16,756 bases of DNA from Pseudomonadota bacterium. GTDB lineage: Bacteria; Pseudomonadota; Alphaproteobacteria; Rhizobiales; Devosiaceae. The translations under genes were made by a program, and so were the position numbers. How positions within the stretch are numbered: position 1 is the stretch's first letter; every line of letters starts with the position of its first letter. The notes below the pieces were generated by a model. The model worked only from the letters and a program-made list of their open reading frames with translations. It was not told where the DNA came from and searched no databases. This document shows positions 7,209 through 14,086 of the stretch, piece by piece. Location of the stretch: the NCBI GenBank assembly GCA_023393475.1, contig JAEWLC010000083.1:1-16756 (forward strand). The letters run 5' to 3'.

Positions 7209-9070
7209 CAACTCGCCTGGCGCAGGCTGCCGCGACGGACAACCGACAGGATCAGGGTGATCGAAGCCGGCGTGACCCCGTCGATGGCCTGGGCCTGGGC
7301 GATCGTTGCCGGCCGGCGTTCCGACAGCTTCTGCCGGAGTTCCATGGAGAGACCGGGAAGCGCGGAGTAGTCGAGCCAGCCCGGGATCTCGCGGCTCTCG
7401 TCGCGCTTCATCGCGGCGATGTCGGCCTGCTGGCGGTCGAGATAGACCGCATACTGGGCGTCGATCGACAGCTGCTCCATCACCAGAGGCGCGATATCCG
7501 CGAGTTCCGGCCAGAGGGGAAGCAGGCGCTCGGCGGTCATATCCGGGTAGGACAGCAGCTCGAACGCACTGCGCTGCTGGCCATCGGCGTTGACGGAGAG
7601 ACCCGCCTTTCGCGCCGCAGTCGGTGAAACCGTCAGCGAATCCAGAAGCTTGCGGCCATTAGCCAGGGCATCGCGCTTTGTTGCGAACTGTTCGCGCCGT
7701 TCTTCGCCAACGAGGCCGGCAGCGGAGGCAGCCGGCGTCAGGCGCTGATCGGCATTGTCACTGCGCAGGTGCAGGCGGAACTCGGCCCGCGACGTGAACA
7801 TGCGATAGGGCTCCGAGACCCCGCGCGTGACGAGGTCGTCGACCATGACGCCGAGATAGCTTTCGGTGCGCGAGAGGCGCAGCGGATCGGCACCGGTGAC
7901 CGCAAGGCCAGCGTTGGCGCCGGCGTAAAGCCCCTGGGCGGCTGCTTCCTCATAGCCAGTTGTGCCGTTGATCTGGCCGGCGAGGTATAGCCCCGGAATC
8001 CGCTTGAGCTCCAGCGTCGGCATCAGTTCACGTGGATCGACATAGTCGTATTCGATGGCGTAGCCGGGCCGGATGATGCGGACATTCTCAAGGCCGGGCA
8101 TGGACTTGAGGAAGGCTTCCTGCACGTCGGCGGGCAGGGAAGTCGAGAGCCCGTTGGGATAGATCGTGGGATCATCGAGGCCTTCGGGCTCGAGGAAGAT
8201 CTGGTGGCTGTCGCGATCCGCAAAGCGAACGATCTTGTCCTCGATCGAGGGGCAATAGCGCGGACCGCGGCTCTTGATCCGTCCGGAATACATGGCCGAG
8301 CGATGGATATTGTCCGCGATGATGCGGTGCGTCTCGGCCGTGGTGCGCGTGATGAAGCAGCTGACCTGCGGCGTGGTGATAGCAGTCGTCAGAGACGAGA
8401 ACGGCTCCGGCGGATCGTCCCCCTGCTGTTCCTCGAGGCCGGAGAAGTCGATCGACGTCGCATCGAGGCGGGCGGGCGTACCGGTCTTGAGGCGGCCAAG
8501 CTGCAGGCCAAGAGCCTCGAGGCGGGTGGAGAGGCCGAGCACCGGCTTCTCCCCGACACGACCGGCCGGGACGGTTTCTTCGCCGCGGTGGATCAGCCCG
8601 CGCAGGAAAGTACCGGTGGTGAGGACCACTGCCCTGGCGCCGAAGCGGCGGCCGTCGAGCAGGATGGCGCCGGCAATACGGCTATTCTCGACGATCAGGT
8701 CGTCGACCTCGCCTTCGATGACGGTGAGATTGGGTTGCGATGTGATCGCCGCCTGCATCGCCGCCTTGTAGAGCTTGCGGTCGGCCTGAGCGCGCGGACC
8801 GCGCACCGCAGGGCCCTTGCGGCGGTTGAGGACGCGGAACTGGATGCCGGCGGCATCGGCGACGCGGCCCATGAGCCCGTCCATGGCGTCGATTTCGCGG
8901 ACCAGATGGCCCTTGCCGAGCCCGCCGATGGCCGGATTGCAGCTCATTTCGCCAATGGTGGCGAACTTGTGGGTGATGAGCGCAGTGGGGACGCCTAGGC
9001 GTGCTGACGCCGCGGCGGCTTCAGACCCCGCGTGACCACCCCCGACGACGATGACGCCGAAATCGCTCAT
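7208..9070 (-). CDS. mnmG: tRNA uridine-5-carboxymethylaminomethyl modification enzyme MnmG (GidA)
   Basis: MnmG is the FAD-dependent partner of MnmE. Together they add a (carboxymethyl)aminomethyl group at C5 of the wobble uridine of several tRNAs, using a methylene-folate carbon and glycine or ammonium. The 620-residue protein opens with the FAD-binding VIVVGGGHAGSEAA (glycines at 10-15). The family signature ATIGEMSCNPAIGGLGKGHL is followed by the substrate region GPAVRGPRAQADRKLY, TGTFLRGLIHRGEE, KTGTPARLD, RYCPSIEDKIVRF, PGLYLAGQINGTTGYEEAAAQG and FTSRAEFRL. The C-terminal helical domain ends with PATIAQAQAIDGVTPASITLIL. The ATG at 9070 has AAGGAA about 10 bp upstream. It lies 88 bp from mnmE, its functional partner, with two parS-like sites between them, and overlaps rsmG by one base. 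Confidence 0.97.
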   Translation of the reverse strand: MSDFGVIVVGGGHAGSEAAAASARLGVPTALITHKFATIGEMSCNPAIGGLGKGHLVREIDAMDGLMGRVADAAGIQFRVLNRRKGPAVRGPRAQADRKLYKAAMQAAITSQPNLTVIEGEVDDLIVENSRIAGAILLDGRRFGARAVVLTTGTFLRGLIHRGEETVPAGRVGEKPVLGLSTRLEALGLQLGRLKTGTPARLDATSIDFSGLEEQQGDDPPEPFSSLTTAITTPQVSCFITRTTAETHRIIADNIHRSAMYSGRIKSRGPRYCPSIEDKIVRFADRDSHQIFLEPEGLDDPTIYPNGLSTSLPADVQEAFLKSMPGLENVRIIRPGYAIEYDYVDPRELMPTLELKRIPGLYLAGQINGTTGYEEAAAQGLYAGANAGLAVTGADPLRLSRTESYLGVMVDDLVTRGVSEPYRMFTSRAEFRLHLRSDNADQRLTPAASAAGLVGEERREQFATKRDALANGRKLLDSLTVSPTAARKAGLSVNADGQQRSAFELLSYPDMTAERLLPLWPELADIAPLVMEQLSIDAQYAVYLDRQQADIAAMKRDESREIPGWLDYSALPGLSMELRQKLSERRPATIAQAQAIDGVTPASITLILSVVRRGSLRQAS

Positions 9071-9108
9071 GACACGAACTTTCCTTGAGGGAAGGGGGTC
9101 TACGCCAC

Positions 9109-9124
9109 TGTTTCACGTGAATCA
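9109..9124. other. parS-like ParB site D (15/16), mnmE-mnmG spacer, with embedded GANTC
   Basis: TGTTTCACGTGAATCA has a single mismatch to consensus, creating GAATC at 9119-9123. It is identical to site B. It lies about 40 bp upstream of the mnmG start, so bound ParB could affect mnmG transcription. Confidence 0.9.
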
Positions 9125-9145
9125 ACCGGGCTGGTCGGATGGCCT

Positions 9146-9161
9146 GGTTTCACGTGAATCA
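9146..9161. other. parS-like ParB site E (14/16), overlapping the mnmE stop, with embedded GANTC
   Basis: GGTTTCACGTGAATCA has two mismatches to consensus and contains GAATC at 9156-9160. Its last three bases are the complement of the mnmE TGA stop codon. Its centre is 37 bp from that of site D, making a close tandem pair. Confidence 0.82.
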
Positions 9162-10484
9162 CTTGCCGATACAGAAGGCGCTGAACAGACGGTCCAGCAC
9201 CGATTCCGCGTCCATCCGGCCGAGTAGTCGTTCGAGGGCAGCCGAGGCGCGGCGAAGGTCCTCGGCGGCCTTCTCCGGTTCGTCGAGATGGTCTGCCGCG
9301 CCGGAAATTGCAATCGCGGCTTCGCTGAGGGCTTTGCTGTCGCGTTCGTGACTGACTAGCACCGACCCGGCCTGGATACTGCTGGCACCGGACGCCTGGT
9401 AGAGCGTCTCGAGCAGCTCGTCGATGCCGGTACCGTTGGCGACGGAGACGGAGAGTTCGGCGCCATCGACCTGGCCGAGGTCGAGCTTGGTGCCGACGGC
9501 GACGAAATGCGGGCGGCGCCATTGCTCGTCGCCAAGCTCGGGGAACTCCGGTCTTGGTTCAACCGGCAGGTCGGGAGCGGCCAGCCACAGGACGAGATCG
9601 GCCGACAGCATCGCCGCCCGGGCGCGCTCAACCCCGATCGCCTCGGCCTTCGAACTGGTGTCGCGCAGCCCGGCGCTGTCGATCAGGGTAATCAGCTGGC
9701 CGCGAACGTCGAGGGGTATCTCCTTGAGATCCCTTGTGGTGCCGGGCTCGTCGGAGACGATGGCAGCATCGGAACTGGACAGGGCATTGAGAAGGCTGGA
9801 TTTTCCGGCATTGGGTGGGCCGGCGAGGACGACGCGGAAACCGGTGCGCAGGACGCGGCCCTGGCGCGTCGAAGCGACTACCCGCGATATGTCGGCATGC
9901 AGCGCCAGCAGCGCGTCATGAAAGTCCTCGGGCAGGGCACCGACATCGCCTTCGTCGGAGAAGTCGAGCTGCGCCTCGATCTCGGCGCGGAGGTCGAGCA
10001 GGCGCTCGCGCCAGCCTTCGGTGCGTCGCGTGAGGCCGCCTTCCATGCGGGCATAAGCGAGGGCCCGCTGGTTCTCGGTTTCGGCCTCGATCAGATCGCC
10101 CAGCCCCTGGGCTTCGACAAGGTCGAGCTTGCCGTTCTCGAAGGCACGACGGGTGAACTCGCCGGCGTCGGCCAGCCTGATGCCAGGCCGTGAGGAGAGG
10201 CGCCGCAGGATGGAACGGACCACAGCGGGCGAGCCGTGAACCTGGAGTTCGGCGCAGTCTTCGCCAGTAAAGCTGTGAGGGCCCGGCATCCAGGCGACGA
10301 GGCCGCGATCGAGGACCTCGCCATTGAGCTTGATGTCGGCGAGTTTCAGGTGACGGGGCTCGGGGAGGGCGCCGAGCATCCCGGTGAGCACCGCGCCGGA
10401 TGCCGGTCCGGACAGGCGGATGATCGCGACGCCGGAGGGGACGGAGCCCGAGGACAGGGCGACGATGGTGTCGTCAGACCGCAT
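9159..10484 (-). CDS. mnmE: tRNA modification GTPase MnmE (TrmE)
   Basis: MnmE is the potassium-activated GTPase that works with MnmG to modify the wobble uridine. The 441-residue protein begins with a folate-binding N-terminal domain (DTIVALSSG...GVAIIRLSGP, HSFTGEDCAELQVHGSPAVV, AGEFTRRAFENGKLDLVEAQGL). Inside the helical domain is a G domain with G1 GPPNAGKSS at 222-230, G2 at EPGTTRD, G3 as DSAG at about 269-272 (more often DTAG) and G4 as TKLD rather than NKxD. The catalytic C-terminal CIGK is intact (Cys438). The stop codon lies within parS-like site E. The ATG at 10484 gives the standard N-terminus. It is upstream of mnmG on the same strand and separated from rho by 114 bp carrying a palindromic repeat. 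Confidence 0.97.
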   Translation of the reverse strand: MRSDDTIVALSSGSVPSGVAIIRLSGPASGAVLTGMLGALPEPRHLKLADIKLNGEVLDRGLVAWMPGPHSFTGEDCAELQVHGSPAVVRSILRRLSSRPGIRLADAGEFTRRAFENGKLDLVEAQGLGDLIEAETENQRALAYARMEGGLTRRTEGWRERLLDLRAEIEAQLDFSDEGDVGALPEDFHDALLALHADISRVVASTRQGRVLRTGFRVVLAGPPNAGKSSLLNALSSSDAAIVSDEPGTTRDLKEIPLDVRGQLITLIDSAGLRDTSSKAEAIGVERARAAMLSADLVLWLAAPDLPVEPRPEFPELGDEQWRRPHFVAVGTKLDLGQVDGAELSVSVANGTGIDELLETLYQASGASSIQAGSVLVSHERDSKALSEAAIAISGAADHLDEPEKAAEDLRRASAALERLLGRMDAESVLDRLFSAFCIGK

Positions 10485-10510
10485 ATGCCAGCTCCGCCCA
10501 ACGTAGGTTC

Positions 10511-10566
10511 GGTGCGCACGGCGTCAGGGATCCCCGCTTTCGCGGGGATGACGGCGGTGGGTGGGA
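10511..10566. repeat. palindromic intergenic repeat, copy 1 (rho-mnmE spacer)
   Basis: The core is a perfect hairpin: ATCCCCGC (10530-10537), loop TTTC, GCGGGGAT (10542-10549). It continues GACGGCGGTGGGTGGG. A related sequence lies at 12101-12159 on the other side of rho, sharing GGTGCG before the hairpin, GGATCCC-GC--TTCGC--GGGATGAC and the G-rich GTGGGTGGG tail. Translations of such elements (IPAFAGMT, IPAKAGI) are a known feature of dispersed proteobacterial repeats, so I read this as a genome-dispersed REP-like element, not a gene. It fills most of the 10485-10598 gap. It would be transcribed downstream of rho, where the hairpin might protect or trim the 3' end. Confidence 0.75.
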
Positions 10567-10598
10567 AAGCCAGCTGAACGTCATGCCGGCTTCTGACC

Positions 10599-11864
10599 TC
10601 AGGTATTCATCGAGTCGAAGAAATCGGAATTCGTCTTGGTCTGACGGATCTTGTCCATCAGGAACTCCATCGCATCGACCGTGCCCATTGGGTTGAGGAT
10701 ACGGCGGAGGACGTACATCTTCCTGAGGATATCCGGCTCGACCAGCAGCTCTTCCTTGCGGGTGCCGGACTTCGTGACGTCCATCGCCGGGAAGATGCGC
10801 TTGTCCGAGACCTTGCGGTCGAGGATGATTTCGCTGTTACCCGTGCCCTTGAACTCTTCGAAGATCACTTCGTCCATGCGGCTGCCGGTATCGATCAGCG
10901 CGGTGGCGATGATGGTGAGCGAGCCGCCATCCTCGATATTGCGCGCGGCGCCGAAGAAACGCTTCGGGCGCTGCAGGGCGTTGGCATCGACACCACCGGT
11001 CAGGACCTTGCCCGACGATGGCACCACAGTGTTGTAGGCGCGACCAAGGCGGGTGATCGAATCGAGGAGGATGACCACGTCGCGCTTGTGCTCGACGAGG
11101 CGCTTGGCCTTCTCGATGACCATTTCGGCGACCTGGACGTGGCGTGACGCCGGCTCGTCGAAGGTCGACGAGATCACCTCGCCCTTCACCGAGCGCTGCA
11201 TGTCGGTAACTTCCTCGGGGCGCTCGTCGATGAGCAGCACGATGAGGTAGCACTCGGGGTGATTGATGGCGATCGACTGTGCAATATTCTGCAACAGTAC
11301 GGTCTTACCGGTACGCGGCGGAGCAACGATCAGGGCGCGCTGGCCCTTGCCGAGCGGCGCCACCAGGTCGAGCACGCGGGCGCTCTTGTCCTTGTTGGTC
11401 GGATCCGGCAGCTCGAGGCGCAGGCGCTCATCCGGATAGAGCGGGGTGAGGTTGTCGAAGTTGATCTTGTGGCGGATGGCCTCAGGATCTTCGAAATTGA
11501 TGGTGTTGACCTTGAGGAGGGCGAAGTAGCGCTCGCCTTCCTTGGGAGAGCGGATCTGGCCCTCGACCGTGTCGCCGGTGCGCAGCGAGAAGCGGCGGAT
11601 CTGGCTCGGCGACACATAGATGTCGTCCGGACCCGGCAGGTAGTTCGCGTCCGGAGAGCGGAGGAAGCCGAAGCCATCCGGCAGAACCTCGACCACGCCC
11701 TCGCCGGTAATGTCGACTTCGCGACCCGCCAGTTCCTTGAGAATCGCGAACATCAGCTCCTGCTTGCGCAGGGTGGACGCGTTCTCGACATCGTTGGCTT
11801 CAGCGAACTGCAGCAATTCGGCAGGCGTCTTGGCCTTGAGCTCGCTGAGCTTGATACTTTCCAT
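10599..11864 (-). CDS. rho: transcription termination factor Rho
   Basis: Rho is the hexameric RNA helicase that loads on C-rich, unstructured transcripts and terminates RNA polymerase. The 421-residue protein is the usual alphaproteobacterial length. It has an N-terminal helical segment (IKLSELKAKTPAELLQFAE), the cold-shock-like RNA-binding domain with GFGFLRS at about 64-70 and DDIYVSPSQIRRF, Walker A APPRTGKT at about 181-188, and Walker B region YLIVLLIDERPEEVTDM. The Q- and R-loop regions SITRLGRAYN and GGVDANALQRPKRFFGAARN, and KVSDKRIFPAMD, are also present. An upstream in-frame ATG at 11966 would add 34 residues unlike any Rho. The ATG at 11864, giving MESIKLSEL, is the family start. 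A C-rich leader precedes it (see separate entry). Confidence 0.98.
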   Translation of the reverse strand: MESIKLSELKAKTPAELLQFAEANDVENASTLRKQELMFAILKELAGREVDITGEGVVEVLPDGFGFLRSPDANYLPGPDDIYVSPSQIRRFSLRTGDTVEGQIRSPKEGERYFALLKVNTINFEDPEAIRHKINFDNLTPLYPDERLRLELPDPTNKDKSARVLDLVAPLGKGQRALIVAPPRTGKTVLLQNIAQSIAINHPECYLIVLLIDERPEEVTDMQRSVKGEVISSTFDEPASRHVQVAEMVIEKAKRLVEHKRDVVILLDSITRLGRAYNTVVPSSGKVLTGGVDANALQRPKRFFGAARNIEDGGSLTIIATALIDTGSRMDEVIFEEFKGTGNSEIILDRKVSDKRIFPAMDVTKSGTRKEELLVEPDILRKMYVLRRILNPMGTVDAMEFLMDKIRQTKTNSDFFDSMNT

Positions 11865-11930
11865 TGGGCGTAAGGACCTTGGGTAGCGTAGTGGCGGGGG
11901 TATTTTAAAGGGGAGGTGGTGGCCCGGAAA
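11865..11930 (-). promoter_or_regulatory. C-rich, G-poor rho leader (possible rut site for autoregulation)
   Basis: Read in the rho direction, the 42 bases complementary to 11881-11922 contain 23 C and only 2 G by my count, in an otherwise GC-balanced region. Rho binds just such C>G segments, and rho genes are known to be autoregulated by Rho-dependent attenuation in their leaders. A short hairpin-forming sequence (GCGCC at 11931-11935, GGCGC at 11941-11945) lies immediately upstream. A weak promoter candidate (TTGAAT and TATTTG, 17 bp apart, complement of 11991-11996 and 11968-11973) would place the whole segment in the transcript. Confidence 0.5.
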
Positions 11931-12012
11931 GCGCCGGGGAGGCGCCCAACGATCAGGCTCGGGCACTCAAATAACTAAAACCGCGGTTACATTCAAGTGT
12001 GCTGGGTGGAAT

Positions 12013-12028
12013 GGATTCACGTGAAGCA
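12013..12028. other. parS-like ParB site F (13/16), upstream of rho, with embedded GANTC
   Basis: GGATTCACGTGAAGCA matches consensus at 13 of 16 positions and keeps the TTCACGTGAA core. It contains GATTC at 12014-12018. It is non-coding, in the rho-hemJ spacer about 1.9 kb from the proposed oriC, just upstream of a possible rho promoter. Confidence 0.65.
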
Positions 12029-12059
12029 GCGGGCGAAGGGGGCGGCGGTTCCCCTCGCA

Positions 12060-12160
12060 TCCGGTGTCACCCATGCGCAGGCAGGGGTCCAACTCTCCGC
12101 TGGTGCGGGTGGCGAAATGGATCCCAGCCTTCGCTGGGATGACACCGGAGTGGGTGGGGC
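12060..12160. repeat. palindromic intergenic repeat, copy 2 (hemJ-rho spacer), about 100 bp with terminal inverted repeats
   Basis: The right part repeats copy 1: hairpin ATCCCAGC (12121-12128), loop CTTC, GCTGGGAT (12133-12140), then a GTGGGTGGGG tail. In addition TCCGGTGTCA at 12060-12069 and TGACACCGGA at 12140-12149 are perfect 10-bp inverted repeats, so the element could fold as one long stem with internal loops. Minus-strand frames read IPAKAGIH and LDPCLRMGDT, the well-known false-protein signature of these repeats. The 11865-12207 gap therefore holds this element, parS site F and the rho leader, and no gene that I can support. Confidence 0.75.
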
Positions 12161-12207
12161 ACAACGCTGCCACGCCCACCGACACCAAGTTCAGGGCCCG
12201 CTGGCCC

Positions 12208-12642
12208 TCAGAACGGCTTCACGATCACCGAGATGACGATGACCATGGCGATGACGAAGGGGATCTCGTTGATGCCGCGGAAGAACTTGTGCGAGCGGGT
12301 GTTCCGGTCCTCGGCGAAATCGCGGCGAATCCGGCCGAAGAAGCCGTGGAGGCCGCTGAGCGCCAGCACCATCAACGCCTTGAGCCACATCCAGCCCTGG
12401 CTGAAATCGACGATGCCGAAGCCGAAGGCGAGCCACAGCCCGAAGATCCAGCTGGCGATCATCGCCGGCGTAGTGATGCCGCGATAGAGCCGCCGCTCCA
12501 TGACCTTGAACGTCTCGGACTGCACCGAGCCCTTCTCGGCCTCGGCGTGATAGACGAAAAGCCGCGGCAGGTAGAGCATCCCCGCCATCCAGGCGATGAT
12601 GGAGATGACGTGCAGCGCCTTGACCCAGGGGTAGAAGTCCAT
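12208..12642 (-). CDS. hemJ: protoporphyrinogen IX oxidase HemJ
   Basis: HemJ is the membrane protein that oxidises protoporphyrinogen IX to protoporphyrin IX in many alphaproteobacteria and cyanobacteria that lack HemG or HemY. The 144-residue protein is mostly hydrophobic, with four likely membrane helices. It carries the conserved N-terminal histidine in WVKALHVISIIAWMAGMLYLPRLFVYH (His11), the charged loop RRDFAEDRNTRSHKFFRGINEIPF and the C-terminal VIVKPF. It starts 4 bp after the hemE stop on the same strand, so the two haem-pathway genes are surely co-transcribed. The two enzymes act at separate steps, with coproporphyrinogen oxidase between them encoded elsewhere. Confidence 0.93.
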   Translation of the reverse strand: MDFYPWVKALHVISIIAWMAGMLYLPRLFVYHAEAEKGSVQSETFKVMERRLYRGITTPAMIASWIFGLWLAFGFGIVDFSQGWMWLKALMVLALSGLHGFFGRIRRDFAEDRNTRSHKFFRGINEIPFVIAMVIVISVIVKPF

Positions 12643-12646
12643 CGCG

Positions 12647-13675
12647 TCAGGCTCCCCGCGCCACTTCGATCAGGCGCTCGACATGCGCGATCGGCGTTTC
12701 CGGCACGATGCCGTGGCCGAGATTGAACACATGCGGCCGGTCGCGGAAGGCTTCTACGATCTGGCGGATACGGCTGTCCATCTGCTCGCCGCCGGCAAGG
12801 AGCCGCAGCGGATCGAGATTGCCCTGAACGCCGAGTTCGGGCGGCAGGTTCTTCGCAAACGCCAGCGGCATGCCGTAGTCGAGGCCGAGGAGGTTGACCC
12901 TGGTCCGCGCCGCATAGGCCGGCAGGTTGCCTGCCGCGCCGCGCGGAAAACCGATCACCGGCGCATCGGGAATCTCCCGCCGCAGGGCTTCGACGATCCG
13001 ACGGTTCGGCTCGATGACCCATTTGTCGAAAGCGACTTCATCGAGGTTCAGCGCCCAGCTCTCGAACAGTTGCACCACATCGGCGCCGGCACGGAACTGC
13101 GCGGCCAGATATTCGACGCTGGTATCGACGAGAATGTCGATGAGACGCGCAAACGCCGCCGGCTGGGTCAGCGCGAAGACGCGCGCCGCCGCCTGGTCGG
13201 GCGAGCCGCGGCCGCCGATCATGTAGGTGGCAACCGTCCACGGTGAACCACAGAAACCGATGAGGGTCTTTTCGGGAGCAAGGCCTGCGCGCACCCGGCG
13301 AACCGTCTCGATGACCGGATTGAGCTTTTCCAAAGCCCCTTCGGGATCGAGCCGATCGAGCGTGGCAGCAGTGATGGGCTCGAGGCGCGGGCCTTCGCCG
13401 GTTTCGAAGCGAACGGCCTGGCCGAGCGCGTCGGGGATGACGAGGATGTCGGAGAACAGGATCGCTGCATCGAGGTCGAAGCGGCGGAGCGGCTGCAGCG
13501 TCACTTCCGCAGCCAGTTCCGGGGTGTAGCAGAGATCAAGGAAGCTGCCGGCCTTGGTACGAAGCTCCCGATACTCGGGGAGATAGCGTCCGGCCTGGCG
13601 CATGATCCAGATAGGGAGCCGCTCCTGGCGCTTGCCACGGACCGTCTCGAGAAGGGGCTTTGCCACCGGGCTCAC
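12647..13675 (-). CDS. hemE: uroporphyrinogen decarboxylase
   Basis: HemE removes four carboxyl groups from uroporphyrinogen III to give coproporphyrinogen III, a cytosolic step of haem synthesis that needs no cofactor. With the GTG start at 13675 the protein has 342 residues, typical of the family. It shows PIWIMRQAGRYLPEYR (about 21-36) with the substrate-binding Arg residues, and AAILFSDILVIPDALG with the essential aspartate at about 76. It also has FCGSPWTVATYMIGG, VVQLFESWA and FNLGHGIVPETP. AAGGGA lies 8 bp before the GTG; a TTG at 13693 is a possible longer start but less well placed. The gene abuts the proposed oriC, the classic hemE-side position of alphaproteobacterial origins. Confidence 0.96.
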   Translation of the reverse strand: MSPVAKPLLETVRGKRQERLPIWIMRQAGRYLPEYRELRTKAGSFLDLCYTPELAAEVTLQPLRRFDLDAAILFSDILVIPDALGQAVRFETGEGPRLEPITAATLDRLDPEGALEKLNPVIETVRRVRAGLAPEKTLIGFCGSPWTVATYMIGGRGSPDQAAARVFALTQPAAFARLIDILVDTSVEYLAAQFRAGADVVQLFESWALNLDEVAFDKWVIEPNRRIVEALRREIPDAPVIGFPRGAAGNLPAYAARTRVNLLGLDYGMPLAFAKNLPPELGVQGNLDPLRLLAGGEQMDSRIRQIVEAFRDRPHVFNLGHGIVPETPIAHVERLIEVARGA

Positions 13676-13697
13676 GGTTGCCGTCCCTTCCAACCAA

Positions 13698-13713
13698 AAG
13701 AATCTAGATTCTT
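13698..13713. promoter_or_regulatory. 16-bp perfect palindrome with two CcrM (GANTC) sites upstream of hemE
   Basis: AAGAATCTAGATTCTT is perfectly self-complementary and contains GAATC at 13700-13704 and GATTC at 13707-13711. It sits in the AT-rich edge of the proposed origin, 22-38 bp before the hemE start. It could be a methylation-sensitive promoter or initiation element. Confidence 0.65.
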
Positions 13714-13810
13714 CATTTGTATTATCATGGCGGTGTTTTGCAGGAATTCACCCCGCTCCACAACGCGGATCGTGGCGACAGAAGCGCGCGGCAGAGCCCG
13801 TGTCGGAGCC

Positions 13811-13819
13811 TGTGCAAAC
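13811..13819 (-). promoter_or_regulatory. DnaA-box-like 9-mer 1
   Basis: On the minus strand this reads GTTTGCACA, 8 of 9 to the relaxed DnaA consensus TTWTNCACA. It is supported by its place within the proposed oriC. Confidence 0.4.
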
Positions 13820-13861
13820 CCACTCGGTGGAGCCGGTGGACGGCGTCGGGAGTCCGCTGGA

Positions 13862-13878
13862 TTAACTGGGCGTTAACC
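13862..13878 (+). promoter_or_regulatory. CtrA-type box 1, TTAA-N7-TTAACC
   Basis: TTAACTGGGCGTTAACC is a perfect match to the CtrA full-site pattern TTAA-N7-TTAAC. CtrA is the cell-cycle response regulator that in Caulobacter binds such boxes in Cori and blocks initiation. That it acts here is inferred. Confidence 0.65.
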
Positions 13879-13890
13879 ATGCTACACTGG

Positions 13891-13906
13891 TTGAGAAAGT
13901 CTTAAC
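13891..13906 (+). promoter_or_regulatory. CtrA-type box 2, TTGA-N7-TTAAC
   Basis: TTGAGAAAGTCTTAAC matches the CtrA pattern with one change in the left half (TTGA). It has the same orientation as boxes 1 and 3 and starts 29 bp after box 1. Confidence 0.5.
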
Positions 13907-13911
13907 GAGGG

Positions 13912-13920
13912 TGTGGATGC
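13912..13920 (-). promoter_or_regulatory. weak DnaA-box-like 9-mer 2
   Basis: The minus strand reads GCATCCACA, 7 of 9 to TTATCCACA with an intact ATCCACA core. It lies just right of CtrA-type box 2. Confidence 0.35.
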
Positions 13921-13938
13921 CAGGTGGCTATCCGCAAT

Positions 13939-13956
13939 GGGTTATCCCCATAACCC
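13939..13956. repeat. perfect 7-bp stem, 4-base loop inverted repeat in oriC, overlapping a DnaA-like 9-mer
   Basis: GGGTTAT (13939-13945), CCCC, ATAACCC (13950-13956) form a perfect inverted repeat. TTATCCCCA at 13942-13950, 8 of 9 to the DnaA box TTATCCACA, lies inside it. It sits between CtrA-type boxes 2 and 3. Confidence 0.6.
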
Positions 13957-13959
13957 TCC

Positions 13960-13975
13960 TTAACCTATTGTTAAC
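13960..13975 (+). promoter_or_regulatory. CtrA-type box 3, TTAA-N7-TTAAC
   Basis: TTAACCTATTGTTAAC is a second perfect TTAA-N7-TTAAC, four bases after the hairpin that holds a DnaA-like site. The close packing would allow CtrA and DnaA to compete. Confidence 0.65.
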
Positions 13976-14049
13976 TCCTGGGGCGGCGCGGCCTGTTGAT
14001 GGATTTGGTCCGAGCGGGGAGAACTCGGGATGCCGTGACAGTCGCCTGC

Positions 14050-14058
14050 TTATCCACC
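14050..14058 (+). promoter_or_regulatory. DnaA-box-like 9-mer 4
   Basis: TTATCCACC is 8 of 9 to the strong DnaA box TTATCCACA, differing only in the last base. It lies in the maf-side half of the origin gap. Confidence 0.55.
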
Positions 14059-14086
14059 GGTCGGCCGCTTGAGCCAGCAAGCACAA

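Noticed and set aside
8024..8039. CACGTG with partial parS match in mnmG
   Set aside because: Only 10 of 16 positions match and both outer arms are wrong; it is explained by the conserved MnmG coding sequence.
11865..11966. 34-codon N-terminal extension of rho
   Set aside because: Proline- and arginine-rich residues unlike any Rho N-terminus; the region is better read as a C-rich leader.
11967..12188. Small minus-strand open frame upstream of rho, with IPAKAGIH and LDPCLRMGDT
   Set aside because: These peptides are the known false translation of dispersed palindromic repeats; the frame is repeat DNA plus a parS-like site.
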